A stretch of 54,707 nucleotides of DNA from an uncultured Bacteroidota bacterium (lineage in GTDB: Bacteria > Bacteroidota > Bacteroidia > Flavobacteriales > Flavobacteriaceae): assembly GCA_902628605.1 (NCBI GenBank), contig CACONV010000004.1:1-54707 (forward strand), given 5' to 3'. The notes beneath the pieces were generated by a model that saw nothing but the letters and a program-made list of their open reading frames with translations, did no database searches and had not been told where the DNA came from. The position numbers were made by a program, and so were the translations under genes. Position 1 is the first letter of the stretch. The number at the start of each line of letters is the position of its first letter. Positions 37,697 to 47,502 of the stretch are shown in pieces.

Positions 37697-38428
37697 ATGG
37701 AAAAATTTTTAAGTTTAATAGTCACTGCTGGTAATGTTGATACAGCTGACTATGTTGGATTCACTTTTTTTGTAGGATGTATGGCAATGATGGCAGCATC
37801 AGCGTTTTTCTTCCTATCAATGAATTCTCACGATAATAAATGGAGAACATCAATTCTAGTTTCAGGATTGATAACTTTTATTGCTGCAGTTCACTATTGG
37901 TACATGAGGGAGTATTGGTTAGAAAATGCAACTTCCCCGACTTTCTTCCGGTATGTTGACTGGATATTAACAGTTCCTCTTATGTGTGTTGAGTTTTATC
38001 TTATACTCAAGCCTGCAGGGGCTACTACTAAAATGATGTGGAGATTAATTCTTCTTTCAACAATTATGTTAGTTGGAGGATATTTAGGTGAAGCTGTATA
38101 CACCACTGGTGTTGGACCTGCTGCCTGGGGATTAGTTTCAGGTCTTGCATATTTTGTAATTGTATATGACATTTGGATGGGAGAAGCTAAGAAATTAGCA
38201 ACTTCTGCAGGAGGTGCAACTTTATCAGCTCATAACATGCTTGCTAAATTTGTACTAATCGGCTGGGCTATTTACCCTATAGGTTACATGGCTGGTACTG
38301 AAGGATGGTATAGTGGTATTTTCGGAGGTCTTGATGGATCGATGGACGTACTTTACAATATTGGTGATGCCATAAATAAGATTGGCTTTGGATTAGTTGT
38401 ATATAATTTAGCAGTTCAATCTAAATAA
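37697..38428 (+). CDS. Green-type proton-pumping proteorhodopsin
   Basis: A 243-residue seven-helix retinal protein. Helix C reads RYVDWILTVPLMCVEFYLIL, giving the proton-pump triad Asp88 (acceptor), Thr92 and Glu99 (donor); this is DTE, not the sodium-pump NDQ pattern. Residue 96, the spectral-tuning site (105 in the reference protein), is Met, as in other flavobacterial green-absorbing pumps. Lys228 in helix G (NIGDAINKIGFG) is the retinal Schiff-base lysine, with Asp224 as second counterion. His66 matches the conserved helix B histidine. The protein should pump protons outward in light, helping survival under carbon limitation. It is a single-gene unit with a strong terminator and divergent blh. 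Absorption maximum is inferred, not measured. Confidence 0.97.
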   Translation: MEKFLSLIVTAGNVDTADYVGFTFFVGCMAMMAASAFFFLSMNSHDNKWRTSILVSGLITFIAAVHYWYMREYWLENATSPTFFRYVDWILTVPLMCVEFYLILKPAGATTKMMWRLILLSTIMLVGGYLGEAVYTTGVGPAAWGLVSGLAYFVIVYDIWMGEAKKLATSAGGATLSAHNMLAKFVLIGWAIYPIGYMAGTEGWYSGIFGGLDGSMDVLYNIGDAINKIGFGLVVYNLAVQSK

Positions 38429-38446
38429 CTAAATAGTATATTTTTG

Positions 38447-38480
38447 AAAAAACCGCCTGTATGGCGGTTTTTTTTTTTTT
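38447..38480. terminator. Rho-independent terminator between proteorhodopsin and argS
   Basis: The stem AAAACCGCC / GGCGGTTTT has a five-base loop (TGTAT, 38458-38462). On the plus strand a run of T follows the stem. The A-run on the left makes it function on the minus strand as well, so it can end both proteorhodopsin and convergent argS transcripts. It is the clearest GC hairpin I found in the window. Confidence 0.9.
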
Positions 38481-40258
38481 TACATCCTTTGTGGTAAATT
38501 TATACCCAATAAAGTGCAAGAGTTACTCAAATTAGTAGCTACACTTTTCAGTAATATTAGCCTGAAATTTTTTGTAATAACACTTTCCGCTCCTAAAATT
38601 GTAACATTTTGATAGAAGGAATTAAATCTTTTTACAAGTTCATAGATGTAGTTCGAAATAATAGCTGGGCTTAGACTTTTTAATGATTGCTCAACAATTT
38701 CAGGATAATGAATAAGTTGTTTGATAATCAAGACTTCTTTTGAGTCCAGTTTTTTAGGCATTGGAATTTCTAGATTAATATTATTGCCTTTTAAAATTGA
38801 TTGTATTCTAGCATATGTATACTGAATAAAAGGGCCAGTATTTCCATTAAAATCGATAGATTTTTCTGGATCAAATAGTATGGTCTTTCTTGGGTCAACC
38901 TTCAAAATATAATATTTAAGGGCCCCTAGACTAATTTTTTGATAGAGATCATTTTTCTTTGTATTTGAATATCCCTCAAGCTTTCCAAGTTTACTTGATA
39001 TTTCCTTTGCGGTTTTTTTCATTTTTGACATTAGATCATCTGCATCGACTACATTCCCTTCCCTACTTTTCATTTTACCGTCAGGTAAATCAACCATACC
39101 GTAACTCAGGTGGTGTAACATATTAGTCCATTTAATTCCTAATTTTTTTAAAATTAAAAACAAGGTCTTAAAATGGTACTCTTGCTCATTACCGACAGTA
39201 TAAATCATACCTTTTATTTCAGGAAAATCCTCAAATCTTTGCATAGCTGTACCAATATCTTGAGTTATGTAAACAGAAGTCCCATCAGATCTAATTAGTA
39301 CTTTTTCATCAAGACCGTTTTCAGTTAAATCAACACAGATTGAACCGTCTTCCTTTTTATAAAATATACCTTTTGATACACCTTTTTCAACAAATTTCTT
39401 ACCCTCCAAATATGTATTACTTTCGTAATAATTTTTATCAAATTCAATTCCTAAAGACTTATAGGTTGTATCAAATCCTTCATAAACCCATTCATTCATT
39501 TTTTTCCACAATTTGACTGTTTTTTCATCTCCCGATTCCCATTTTTGAAGCATTTTTTTAGCCTCTAAAAAAATTGTTGCTTTTCTCTCGGCATCATTTT
39601 TTTTATATCCTTTGTCTATAAGAATTTTTATCTGCTTTTGATACTCTTTTTCATATAAGACGTAATAATTACCCACAAATTTGTCCGGTTTAATACCCGT
39701 TGATTTTGGAGTTGAACCTTTTGCAAATTTTAACCATGAAACCATTGATTTACAAATATGTATACCTCTGTCATTAATTATTTGAGTTTTAATGGTTTTA
39801 TACCCGTTAGCTTTCAAAATTCTAGTAATTGAATCACCTAATAAATTATTTCTAATATGCCCCAAGTGTAGTGGTTTATTTGTATTTGGTGAAGAAAACT
39901 CGACAAGAGTAATACCGTTTTCTTTATCAATAGGTTTATGCCCATATTTTAGATTTGAATCTACCTGTTTAAGAAAATTTATATAAAAAACATCTAGAAT
40001 ATTTAAATTTAGGAACCCCTTGATAATATTAAAATCACAAATCCAAGAAACTTTACCCACAAGAAAAGAGCCTATTTCCCGAGAGAGCGATTCTATATCA
40101 ACGTCTACTTTATTTTGAAGTGGGAAAACCAACATAGTAATGTCACCATCAAAACCATCTTTGGTCTTCACAAAGTCAAAACTATCGATTTCAACACTAT
40201 AATTATCTTTGAAAAACTCCCTTAAATAAGGAGAAAACTGTTCAGAATAAAATTTCAT
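38480..40258 (-). CDS. argS: Arginyl-tRNA synthetase
   Basis: A 592-residue class I synthetase charging tRNA-Arg. It has an N-terminal Add-1-type domain (1-110), the HIGH motif as HLGHIRNNLLGD (131-142) after FSSPNTNKPL, and a KMSKS-equivalent region MKSREGNVVDADDLM in the HLSYGMVDLPDGKMKSREGN context typical of ArgRS. The C-terminal helical anticodon domain (DALR-like) ends in LGINLPQRM. The stop codon lies at the edge of the shared terminator hairpin. Confidence 0.96.
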   Translation of the reverse strand: MKFYSEQFSPYLREFFKDNYSVEIDSFDFVKTKDGFDGDITMLVFPLQNKVDVDIESLSREIGSFLVGKVSWICDFNIIKGFLNLNILDVFYINFLKQVDSNLKYGHKPIDKENGITLVEFSSPNTNKPLHLGHIRNNLLGDSITRILKANGYKTIKTQIINDRGIHICKSMVSWLKFAKGSTPKSTGIKPDKFVGNYYVLYEKEYQKQIKILIDKGYKKNDAERKATIFLEAKKMLQKWESGDEKTVKLWKKMNEWVYEGFDTTYKSLGIEFDKNYYESNTYLEGKKFVEKGVSKGIFYKKEDGSICVDLTENGLDEKVLIRSDGTSVYITQDIGTAMQRFEDFPEIKGMIYTVGNEQEYHFKTLFLILKKLGIKWTNMLHHLSYGMVDLPDGKMKSREGNVVDADDLMSKMKKTAKEISSKLGKLEGYSNTKKNDLYQKISLGALKYYILKVDPRKTILFDPEKSIDFNGNTGPFIQYTYARIQSILKGNNINLEIPMPKKLDSKEVLIIKQLIHYPEIVEQSLKSLSPAIISNYIYELVKRFNSFYQNVTILGAESVITKNFRLILLKSVATNLSNSCTLLGINLPQRM

Positions 40259-40271
40259 TTCATTATTTATT

Positions 40272-40300
40272 TAAAGATAGTTATAAAGAATAAATTCAAA
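40272..40300 (-). promoter_or_regulatory. Candidate argS promoter
   Basis: On the minus strand TTTG (40300-40297) is followed after 17 bases by TATCTTTA (40279-40272), close to the flavobacterial TTG / TAnnTTTG pair. The -7-like box is 13 bases from the ATG. Confidence 0.35.
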
Positions 40301-40344
40301 TACAGAAATAAATACATTAAAATAAATTATTTTCATAATTGAAA

Positions 40345-41811
40345 ATGAATAAAAAAATATTAAATATTTTAATTACTGGAGCGAATGGTTATATCGGAAT
40401 GCGCTTGATTCCAAAATTAGTTGAAAATGGGCATAGAGTTTATTGTGCAGTAAGGAACCCTGAAAGATTATCTTTAAATCCAAATCTTTTGAAAAAAGTA
40501 AAAGTAATAACAATTGATTTTCTCAACAGCCCAAAAGAAAGTACTTTTCCAAAAGAAATAGATGTAGTTTATTATTTAATCCATTCAATGTCTTCAAAAA
40601 TAGACAGCTTCTCTGAAATGGAAATTCGTTGTGCAAAAAACTTTAATCACTTGATAAATAAAACAAACGCAAGACAGATAATTTTTTTAAGCGGAATTGT
40701 TAACAATAAAAATCTTTCAAAACACTTAGAATCAAGAAAAAAAGTAGAACGAATTCTCAGAAAAAATCAAATCAAATTAACAGTTCTTAGAGCAGGTATA
40801 ATAGTTGGCTCTGGAAGTGCATCATTTGAAATTATAAGAGATTTGTGTGAAAAACTACCAATTATGATAACTCCAAAATGGGTTAAAACAAAATCCCAAC
40901 CAATAGCAGTTAGGAATGTTATTGAATTTCTCACTGGTGTTTTATTACATCCTAAGTGTATGGGAAAAGCTTATGATATTGGGGGATTGAGTGTTTTAAC
41001 TTACAAAGAAATGCTTTACAAATATGCTAAAAACAGAGGCTTAAAAAAATTAATTATTACCCTTCCAATAATGACTCCAAGATTATCTTCATATTGGCTT
41101 TATTTTGTTACGTCAACTTCGTATCCATTAGCTGTAAACTTAGTTAAAAGCATGAAATCAGAGGTGTTAGTTAAAGGTGATAAACTTAATGAAATCCTCG
41201 ATGTAAATTTATATACTTATGATGAAGCTATTAAAATGGCATTTATAAAGATTGAACAAAACAGCATAATTAGCAGTTGGAAAGATAGTTTGGTAAGTGG
41301 ACTAATAAATAACGAACTTAAACATTACATACAAGTTCCAAAATTTGGAATTTTACAGGATAAAAAAATTGAAAAGAATATACACCCAGAAAAAACTTTG
41401 GAATCATTATGGAAAATTGGAGGAGATACTGGGTGGTATTATGCAAATTTTTTATGGAAAATTAGAGGATATCTTGATCAACTATCTGGAGGAGTGGGTT
41501 TAAGAAGAGGAAGAACACATAATAATAAAATCTTCACCGGAGATTCTTTAGATTTTTGGAGAGTTTTGTTGGCAGATAAAAAAAACATGAGATTATTATT
41601 ATTTGCAGAAATGAAATTACCTGGAGAAGCATGGTTGGAATTTAAAATTGTAAAAGATAGTATTTTTCAAACTGCCACATTTAGACCTAAAGGGTTATGG
41701 GGAAGAATTTATTGGTACGTATTAAGCCCATTCCATTACTTTATTTTCAGAGGGATGTTAAGGAGGCTCTCCGTAAAAAAATCATCTCTTACTAATGGGA
41801 ACAAATTTTAA
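40345..41811 (+). CDS. SDR-type NAD(P)-binding protein with C-terminal DUF2867-like domain
   Basis: A 488-residue protein. The N-terminal half is an atypical short-chain dehydrogenase (NmrA/NDUFA9-like) with the dinucleotide loop ITGANGYIG, then YYLIHSM, FLSGIV and LRAGIIVGSGSASFEII. The C-terminal part (about 330-485, GGDTGWYYANFLWKIRGYLDQLSGG and WLEFKI) matches the DUF2867 layout. The protein probably binds NAD(P)H; no substrate is known to me. The ATG at 40345 is preferred to an in-frame TTG two codons upstream. Its end overlaps the convergent citrate synthase gene by 30 bases. Confidence 0.82.
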   Translation: MNKKILNILITGANGYIGMRLIPKLVENGHRVYCAVRNPERLSLNPNLLKKVKVITIDFLNSPKESTFPKEIDVVYYLIHSMSSKIDSFSEMEIRCAKNFNHLINKTNARQIIFLSGIVNNKNLSKHLESRKKVERILRKNQIKLTVLRAGIIVGSGSASFEIIRDLCEKLPIMITPKWVKTKSQPIAVRNVIEFLTGVLLHPKCMGKAYDIGGLSVLTYKEMLYKYAKNRGLKKLIITLPIMTPRLSSYWLYFVTSTSYPLAVNLVKSMKSEVLVKGDKLNEILDVNLYTYDEAIKMAFIKIEQNSIISSWKDSLVSGLINNELKHYIQVPKFGILQDKKIEKNIHPEKTLESLWKIGGDTGWYYANFLWKIRGYLDQLSGGVGLRRGRTHNNKIFTGDSLDFWRVLLADKKNMRLLLFAEMKLPGEAWLEFKIVKDSIFQTATFRPKGLWGRIYWYVLSPFHYFIFRGMLRRLSVKKSSLTNGNKF

Positions 41812-43065
41812 ATCTGTTTTACCAGTGAAAATTTGTCTAGGACGACCAATAGGTTCGTTATTCTTTCTCATTTCCCACCACTGAGCAATCCATCCTGGTA
41901 ATCTTCCTAGAGCAAACATAACAGTAAACATCTGAGTTGGGATTCCAAGCGAACGATATATAATTCCGGAATAAAAATCCACATTAGGATACAATTTCCT
42001 TTTTACAAAATATTCATCCGTTAAAGCTAATTTTTCTAAGGATTTTGCTATTTCTAAAACTGGATCAATTACTCCTAGATCATTTAAAACTTCATCAGCA
42101 GCCTTTTTAATAATTTTTGCTCGAGGATCAAAATTTTTGTAAACTCTGTGTCCAAACCCCATTAGTCTAAATGAATCTTTTTTGTCTTTTGCCTTTAAAA
42201 TATACTTTTCAATATCACCACCGTCATTTTTAATTTTCTCTAACATTTCGATTACTGCCTGGTTAGCCCCTCCATGAAGCGGACCCCAAAGTGCTGAGAT
42301 CCCTGCAGAAACAGATGCAAAAAGACCAGCGTGGGAGGAACCCACAATTCTAACGGTTGATGTCGAACAATTTTGTTCATGATCGGCGTGTAAAATTAAA
42401 AGTTTATTTAATGCATTATTAACAATTTTGTTTGGTTTATATTTTTCGGTTGGATGACGAAAAAACATTTGTGCAATATTATCTTCAAAACTTAGAGACC
42501 TATCAGCGTAATTCAATGGTAATCCTTTGACTTTTCTGTAAGTCCAAGCACATAAAATAGGTAATTTTGCCATTAAATTCACAACTGCAGAGTATATTTC
42601 TTCTTCAGATTCAACGTCCACTGAATCAGGATCGAATGCAGTTAATGCAGAAGTTAAAGACGCCAAAGCTCCCATTGGATGGGCACTTCTAGGAAAACTT
42701 TTCAAAATAACCTTCAAATCTTCATCTACTAACGACTCTTTATGTATATCAATTTGAAATTTTTCTAATTGTTTTTCAGATGGTAGAAATCCAAATATGA
42801 GTAGATAAGAAACTTCTAAAAAACCTGCATTTTTTGTTAAATCTTCAATAGAATAACCTCTATAACTTAGTTCGCCTTTTTCACCGTTCAAATAGGTAAT
42901 TTCACTGAGACATGAACCTGAATTTTTATAGCCAGGGTCAATTGTTATTAATCCGGTTTCTGCTCTAAGTGCATTAATATTAATTGCACGTTCATTTTTG
43001 GAACCTTTAACAACTGGGAACTCGTAAGACTTATCTCCAAATACGATTTTTACACTATCACTCAT
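41782..43065 (-). CDS. gltA: Citrate synthase (type II)
   Basis: A 427-residue TCA-cycle enzyme condensing acetyl-CoA and oxaloacetate. Conserved segments are LHADHEQNCSTSTVR, GPLHGGANQAV (catalytic His), MGFGHRVYKNFDPRA (catalytic His and CoA contact) and PNVDFYSGIIY (catalytic Asp), ending in PIGRPRQIFTG. The N-terminal beta-rich segment is that of hexameric, NADH-sensitive type II enzymes. The ATG at 43065 (MSDSVKIVFGDK) is preferred to an in-frame TTG five codons earlier. It is the last of the eno-gltA pair in its direction. Confidence 0.95.
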   Translation of the reverse strand: MSDSVKIVFGDKSYEFPVVKGSKNERAININALRAETGLITIDPGYKNSGSCLSEITYLNGEKGELSYRGYSIEDLTKNAGFLEVSYLLIFGFLPSEKQLEKFQIDIHKESLVDEDLKVILKSFPRSAHPMGALASLTSALTAFDPDSVDVESEEEIYSAVVNLMAKLPILCAWTYRKVKGLPLNYADRSLSFEDNIAQMFFRHPTEKYKPNKIVNNALNKLLILHADHEQNCSTSTVRIVGSSHAGLFASVSAGISALWGPLHGGANQAVIEMLEKIKNDGGDIEKYILKAKDKKDSFRLMGFGHRVYKNFDPRAKIIKKAADEVLNDLGVIDPVLEIAKSLEKLALTDEYFVKRKLYPNVDFYSGIIYRSLGIPTQMFTVMFALGRLPGWIAQWWEMRKNNEPIGRPRQIFTGKTDLKFVPISKR

Positions 43066-43081
43066 AATTAAGCTATACAAG

Positions 43082-43089
43082 TAAATTTA
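43082..43089 (-). promoter_or_regulatory. Weak candidate -7 box upstream of gltA
   Basis: TAAATTTA on the minus strand, 16 bases before the gltA ATG, within the 70-base gap after eno. It differs at the last base from TAnnTTTG and has no clear -33 partner, so read-through from eno is equally likely. Confidence 0.2.
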
Positions 43090-43135
43090 TTGAAAATAAA
43101 GCTATAATTGAAATTAATTTAAGTATTAATGTTTA

Positions 43136-44428
43136 CTAAAAATTTATATTAAATGATTTTTTTTGAAGATAAATGGATTTATTAGAAAGTCTCTCTTCTA
43201 TTCTTAGCAATTGATTGTATTTAGACATCCTATCACTCCTTGATGCAGAACCGGTTTTAATTTGACAGGTCTTCATTGCGACAGCTAAGTCAGCAATAGT
43301 GGAGTCAGAAGTTTCACCTGACCTGTGAGACATAACAGCGGTATATCCCGCATTGTGTGCCATCTTTACAGCCTCAAAGGTTTCTGAAAGAGTTCCAATT
43401 TGGTTAACTTTTATTAAAATTGAATTTGCTATGGACTTACTTATTCCTTTAGAGAGTCGTTTTACATTAGTTACAAATAAATCATCACCAACCAATTGAA
43501 CTTTATCACCAATTTTTTTTGTTAATAACTCCCAGCCGTCCCAATCGTTCTCATCCATCCCGTCTTCGATAGATAAAATTGGATACTTCTGAGTTAGTTT
43601 TTGGAGATAATTAACCTGCTCTTCAGAGTTTCTTTTAATCCCATTATCACCCTCAAAAATAGAATAATCATATACTCCATCTTTAAAGAATTCCGAAGAG
43701 GCACAGTCTAAGCCAAGCATAATTTCCTTTCCTGGTTCAAATCCTGCCATTTCAATTGAGGATAAGATTGTTTCAATTGCGTCTTCTGTCCCTTTTAATT
43801 TTGGAGCAAAGCCTCCTTCATCACCAACAGCAGTACTTAATTTTTTTTTATTTAATATTTTTTTAAGACAATGAAAAATTTCAACACCCATATGGAAAGA
43901 TTTGGAAAATGATTCTCCAGAAATAGGCAAAATCATAAACTCTTGAAATGCAATTGGTGAGTCTGAATGCGAACCTCCATTAATTATATTCATCATTGGA
44001 ACAGGTAAAATATTAGCTTCTTCACCTCCTAAATATTTATAAAGTGGAATTTTCTTTTCATCAGCTGCGGCCTTTGCTATTGCAAGTGAAACCCCAAGAA
44101 TTGAATTAGCTCCGAGATTTGACTTGTTGGGGGTTCCATCCAAGTCAATCATCAAGGAATCAATTTCCTCCTGATTTTGAATGTTTTTTCCGATTATATT
44201 TTTTGCAATAGTTTTATTTACATTATTTACCGCACTCATTACACCTTTACCTGAGAATTTTTCATTGTTATCCCTTAGTTCAACTGCCTCATGCTGTCCT
44301 GTCGAAGCTCCTGAGGGAACCGCTGCTCTTCCAAATCCACCTTCATCAGTGAATACTTCAACTTCTACTGTGGGATTTCCCCGCGAGTCAAAAATTTGTC
44401 TCCCTATAATATTTTTAATTTTTCCCAT
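43136..44428 (-). CDS. eno: Enolase
   Basis: A 430-residue glycolytic enzyme interconverting 2-phosphoglycerate and phosphoenolpyruvate. Visible features are the [16 protein letters not shown] start, the flexible loop [27 protein letters not shown], the Mg-binding [23 protein letters not shown] and GDDLFVTN, the catalytic-lysine strand [10 protein letters not shown] and [17 protein letters not shown]. Full length with a normal start. It lies nine bases after carA in the same direction and is probably co-transcribed with it. Confidence 0.97.
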   Translation of the reverse strand: MGKIKNIIGRQIFDSRGNPTVEVEVFTDEGGFGRAAVPSGASTGQHEAVELRDNNEKFSGKGVMSAVNNVNKTIAKNIIGKNIQNQEEIDSLMIDLDGTPNKSNLGANSILGVSLAIAKAAADEKKIPLYKYLGGEEANILPVPMMNIINGGSHSDSPIAFQEFMILPISGESFSKSFHMGVEIFHCLKKILNKKKLSTAVGDEGGFAPKLKGTEDAIETILSSIEMAGFEPGKEIMLGLDCASSEFFKDGVYDYSIFEGDNGIKRNSEEQVNYLQKLTQKYPILSIEDGMDENDWDGWELLTKKIGDKVQLVGDDLFVTNVKRLSKGISKSIANSILIKVNQIGTLSETFEAVKMAHNAGYTAVMSHRSGETSDSTIADLAVAMKTCQIKTGSASRSDRMSKYNQLLRIEERLSNKSIYLQKKSFNINF

Positions 44429-44437
44429 CTCATGATA

Positions 44438-45538
44438 TTAATTAGACAACATTTTTTTAAAGTTTGTAAAAAGATAATGTGCATCATTAGGACCCGGTGC
44501 AGCCTCAGGATGATACTGAACAGAAAAACAATTTTTGCTTTTCATTTTCAATCCTGCCACTGTATTGTCATTTAAATGTGAATGCGTTATAATAATATTT
44601 GGATCTGATTCTAACACTTTTCTGTCCACTGCAAATCCATGGTTTTGAGAAGTTATTTCACCTTTCCCTGTTTCATGATTAATCACTGGATTGTTAATTC
44701 CTCTGTGACCATTAAACATTTTAAATGTAGGTATACCGTTAGCTAATGCAATAATTTGGTGGCCTAAGCAGATACCAAACAGGGGATAGTTTTTTTCTAT
44801 TATTTTCTTGGCAAGTTCTTGAACCAAAACTAAAGGTTCAGGATCTCCGGGACCGTTGGATAAAAAGTATCCGTTGGGCTCCCACTTTTCAATTTCTGAG
44901 AAAGAGGTATTGTATGGAAATACTTTTACAAATATATCTTGATTCGCAAGGTTTTTCAAAATACTATTTTTTATACCCAAATCTATTGCTGCTACTTTGA
45001 GTTTTGATTTAGGATTGCCAAAGAAGTAAGGCTTTTTGGTTGAAACCTTTGAAACTAGTTCCATTCCTTTCATTGAGGGAATTTTTTTAAGCTCCTTTTT
45101 TAAACTATTTATTTTTTCCAACTCAGTAGTTATTAATGCATTCATTGCACCGTTTTCTCTAATGTATTTTACTAGAGCTCGTGTGTCGACATTTGAAACA
45201 ACAAGCTTGTTTTGATTTTTAAAAAAACTTAACAAATCTGAAGTTTGACCATATCGGCTAAAATTAAAGCTGAAATTTTTACAAATTAATCCAGCAATTT
45301 TAATTGAATCTGATTGATTATCTAAATTATGTGTACCGTAATTTCCAATATGAGCATTTGTTGTTACCATTATTTGACCGTAATATGAAGGGTCTGTGAA
45401 AATTTCTTGGTATCCAGTCATACCAGTATTAAAACAAATTTCCCCAAATGAAGTTCCAGATATACCTACAGACTTACCAAAAAAAACTGTGCCATCTTCG
45501 AGTAATACTATTGCTTTTGGTCTCTCAATATAACTCAT
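44438..45538 (-). CDS. carA: Carbamoyl-phosphate synthase small (glutaminase) subunit
   Basis: A 366-residue subunit that releases ammonia from glutamine for carbamoyl phosphate, used in pyrimidine and arginine synthesis. The N-terminal half has the CarA-specific CFNTGMTGYQEIFTDPSYYGQ. The class I amidotransferase domain has GICLGHQ (nucleophile Cys257) and QYHPEAAPGP (His343, Glu345). The partner carB is not in the window. It follows rplQ after 185 bases and precedes eno by nine. Confidence 0.96.
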   Translation of the reverse strand: MSYIERPKAIVLLEDGTVFFGKSVGISGTSFGEICFNTGMTGYQEIFTDPSYYGQIMVTTNAHIGNYGTHNLDNQSDSIKIAGLICKNFSFNFSRYGQTSDLLSFFKNQNKLVVSNVDTRALVKYIRENGAMNALITTELEKINSLKKELKKIPSMKGMELVSKVSTKKPYFFGNPKSKLKVAAIDLGIKNSILKNLANQDIFVKVFPYNTSFSEIEKWEPNGYFLSNGPGDPEPLVLVQELAKKIIEKNYPLFGICLGHQIIALANGIPTFKMFNGHRGINNPVINHETGKGEITSQNHGFAVDRKVLESDPNIIITHSHLNDNTVAGLKMKSKNCFSVQYHPEAAPGPNDAHYLFTNFKKMLSN

Positions 45539-45723
45539 AATATCACATACAAAGAAATATAAAAAAGGTTAAACATAAAATAGTTATGCTTTCATATTTA
45601 ACTGAATTATTAACAATCTTGAATTCTCAAATAGTTTTTTAAAAACTTATTTTTAGGAATTATTGTTTTATAAACTCTTTTTAAATTTATTTACAAATTT
45701 ATCCTTTTCGATTTTTTATCGTT

Positions 45724-46473
45724 TTATTTTTCTGGATTTTTGTTATCTCCCTTTTCTGAAGTTTTGTTATCTTCCTTTTCAGAAGTTTTGTTATCTTCCT
45801 TTTCTATAACTTTACTATCTGGCTTTTCTGAAGTTTTGTCATCTTCCTTTTCTGTAGCTTTATTATCTCCCTTTTCTGAAGTTTTGTTATCTTCCTTTTC
45901 TGAAGCTTTGCTATCTTCCTTTTCTGTAGCTTTATTATCTCCCTTTTCAGAAGCTTTATCATCTTGGCTTTTTGAAAGTGAATCTTTTTGATTCTCATTA
46001 GAATTGATTTCAGATGAATCTGTATCACCAGTCAAGTTTTTTCCAGCTTTACCTTTTGATTTATTCCTACTCCTTCTTGTGGTCTTCTTGGTTTTATCTG
46101 AGTTTGTGTACAACTCGTTAAAGTCAACAAATTCAATCATTGCCATATCAGCATTGTCACCTAATCTTTTCCCTAACTTAATAATTCTTGTATAACCGCC
46201 AGGCCTGTCCCCTATTTTATTGGATATAGTTCTAAACAGCTCATTTATAGATTGCTTATTTCGCAAATATTTAAAAACCACTCTCCTATTGTGAGTGGAA
46301 TCATCTTTTGTCTTTGTAACTAACGGTTCAATGAATCTCTTAAGCGCCTTAGCTTTCGTAATAGTTGTATTTATTCGTTTATGTTCAATTAGCGAGCAAG
46401 CCAAATTTGCAAGCATAGAACTTCTGTGGGCCCTTTTTCTACCTAGTTTTATTTTCTTATTTCTGTGCCTCAT
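45724..46473 (-). CDS. rplQ: 50S ribosomal protein L17 with long charged repeat tail
   Basis: The L17 core fills about 1-128: [20 protein letters not shown], the RRVVFKYL strand and [24 protein letters not shown]. After a basic linker ([17 protein letters not shown]) comes a Ser/Asp/Lys-rich stretch. Residues 171-249 are then ten copies of an eight-residue DNKxSEKE-type repeat. Bacteroidota L17 proteins often have extra C-terminal sequence, but a clean tandem repeat of this kind is striking. The tail should be disordered with alternating charge. It is the last ribosomal gene of the operon, 13 bases after rpoA. Confidence 0.95.
   Translation of the reverse strand: MRHRNKKIKLGRKRAHRSSMLANLACSLIEHKRINTTITKAKALKRFIEPLVTKTKDDSTHNRRVVFKYLRNKQSINELFRTISNKIGDRPGGYTRIIKLGKRLGDNADMAMIEFVDFNELYTNSDKTKKTTRRSRNKSKGKAGKNLTGDTDSSEINSNENQKDSLSKSQDDKASEKGDNKATEKEDSKASEKEDNKTSEKGDNKATEKEDDKTSEKPDSKVIEKEDNKTSEKEDNKTSEKGDNKNPEK
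45727..45963. repeat. 24-base tandem repeat in the 3' part of rplQ (ten units)
   Basis: Ten in-frame units (the last one short) encode [32 protein letters not shown] and similar. On the plus strand each unit contains the recurrent TCTTCCTTTTCTGAAG-like text. The units differ at a few positions, so the array is not brand new. Confidence 0.92.
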
Positions 46474-46486
46474 AAAGAGTTATTTT

Positions 46487-47479
46487 TTAGTCTTTATCCA
46501 ATTTATATTTTGATAAATTCATTCCAAAGGACAAACCTTTTAGAACAACTAATTCTTCTAATTCAGTTAATGATTTTTTCCCAAAGTTTCTAAATTTCAT
46601 TAAATCATTTTTATTATATGAAACCAAGTCCCCGAGGGTATCAACTTCAGCAGCTTTCAAACAATTTAAAGCTCTAACAGATAAATCCATATCTATAAGT
46701 TTTGTTTTCAAAAGCTGTCTCATGTGCAAAGATTCTTCATCGTAAGTTTCAGCTTGAGCAATTTCATCAGCTTCTAAAGTAATTCTTTCATCTGAAAATA
46801 ATAAGAAATGATGTATTAAGGTTTTAGCTGCCTCAGTTAGTGCATCTTTTGGATGTATAGAACCGTCCGTATTGATTTCAAAAATCAGTTTTTCATAATC
46901 GGTTTTTTGTTCAACACGATAATTTTCTACACTATATTTTACATTTTTTACCGGAGTAAAAACTGAATCAATTGAAATAACCCCTAACTCAGTGTCAATT
47001 TTTTTATTTTCTTCGGCAGTAACATATCCTCGGCCTTTTTCAATTGTTAATTCCATATTGACCTGGACTCCTTTTTCTAAATTACAAATTACCAAATCTG
47101 AATTTAAAACTTGAAATCCAGAAATAAATTTTTGAATATCACCTGCTTTGAACTGGTCTTGTCCTCCTAAAGAAATTTTAACCTTTTCGTTTTCAAGATC
47201 TTCAATTTGTCTTCTAAATCTAATTTGTTTGATATTTAAAATAATTTCGGTAACATCTTCAACTATTCCTGGTATAGTTGAAAATTCATGATCTATGTTT
47301 TCAATTTTGACAGAGGTTATTGCAAACCCCTCCAACGATGAAAGTAACACTCTTCTCAATGCATTACCAACTGTTAAACCATAACCTGGTTCTAGGGGAC
47401 GAAACTCGAATTTACCTTCAAATTCTGAAGAATCGATCATAATTACTTTATCTGGTTTTTGAAAATTTAATATTGCCAT
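46487..47479 (-). CDS. rpoA: RNA polymerase alpha subunit
   Basis: A 330-residue subunit that nucleates polymerase assembly. The N-terminal domain (1-230) has [20 protein letters not shown] and the [15 protein letters not shown] dimer region. A linker and the C-terminal domain follow (about 260-325: [34 protein letters not shown]), which contacts promoters and activators. It is placed between rpsD and rplQ, as in the standard alpha operon. Confidence 0.98.
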   Translation of the reverse strand: MAILNFQKPDKVIMIDSSEFEGKFEFRPLEPGYGLTVGNALRRVLLSSLEGFAITSVKIENIDHEFSTIPGIVEDVTEIILNIKQIRFRRQIEDLENEKVKISLGGQDQFKAGDIQKFISGFQVLNSDLVICNLEKGVQVNMELTIEKGRGYVTAEENKKIDTELGVISIDSVFTPVKNVKYSVENYRVEQKTDYEKLIFEINTDGSIHPKDALTEAAKTLIHHFLLFSDERITLEADEIAQAETYDEESLHMRQLLKTKLIDMDLSVRALNCLKAAEVDTLGDLVSYNKNDLMKFRNFGKKSLTELEELVVLKGLSFGMNLSKYKLDKD

Positions 47480-47502
47480 ATTCGTGATATTATATTAGTT
47501 AT

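Noticed and set aside
45539..45723. Hidden small gene or tRNA between rplQ and carA
   Set aside because: This 185-base gap is AT-rich with only a short AT hairpin (about 45631-45650). No start with a convincing peptide and no cloverleaf was seen.
45740..46028. Open frames in the antisense and alternate frames of the rplQ tail
   Set aside because: A 24-base tandem array keeps other frames open automatically; the encoded low-complexity strings have no family support.
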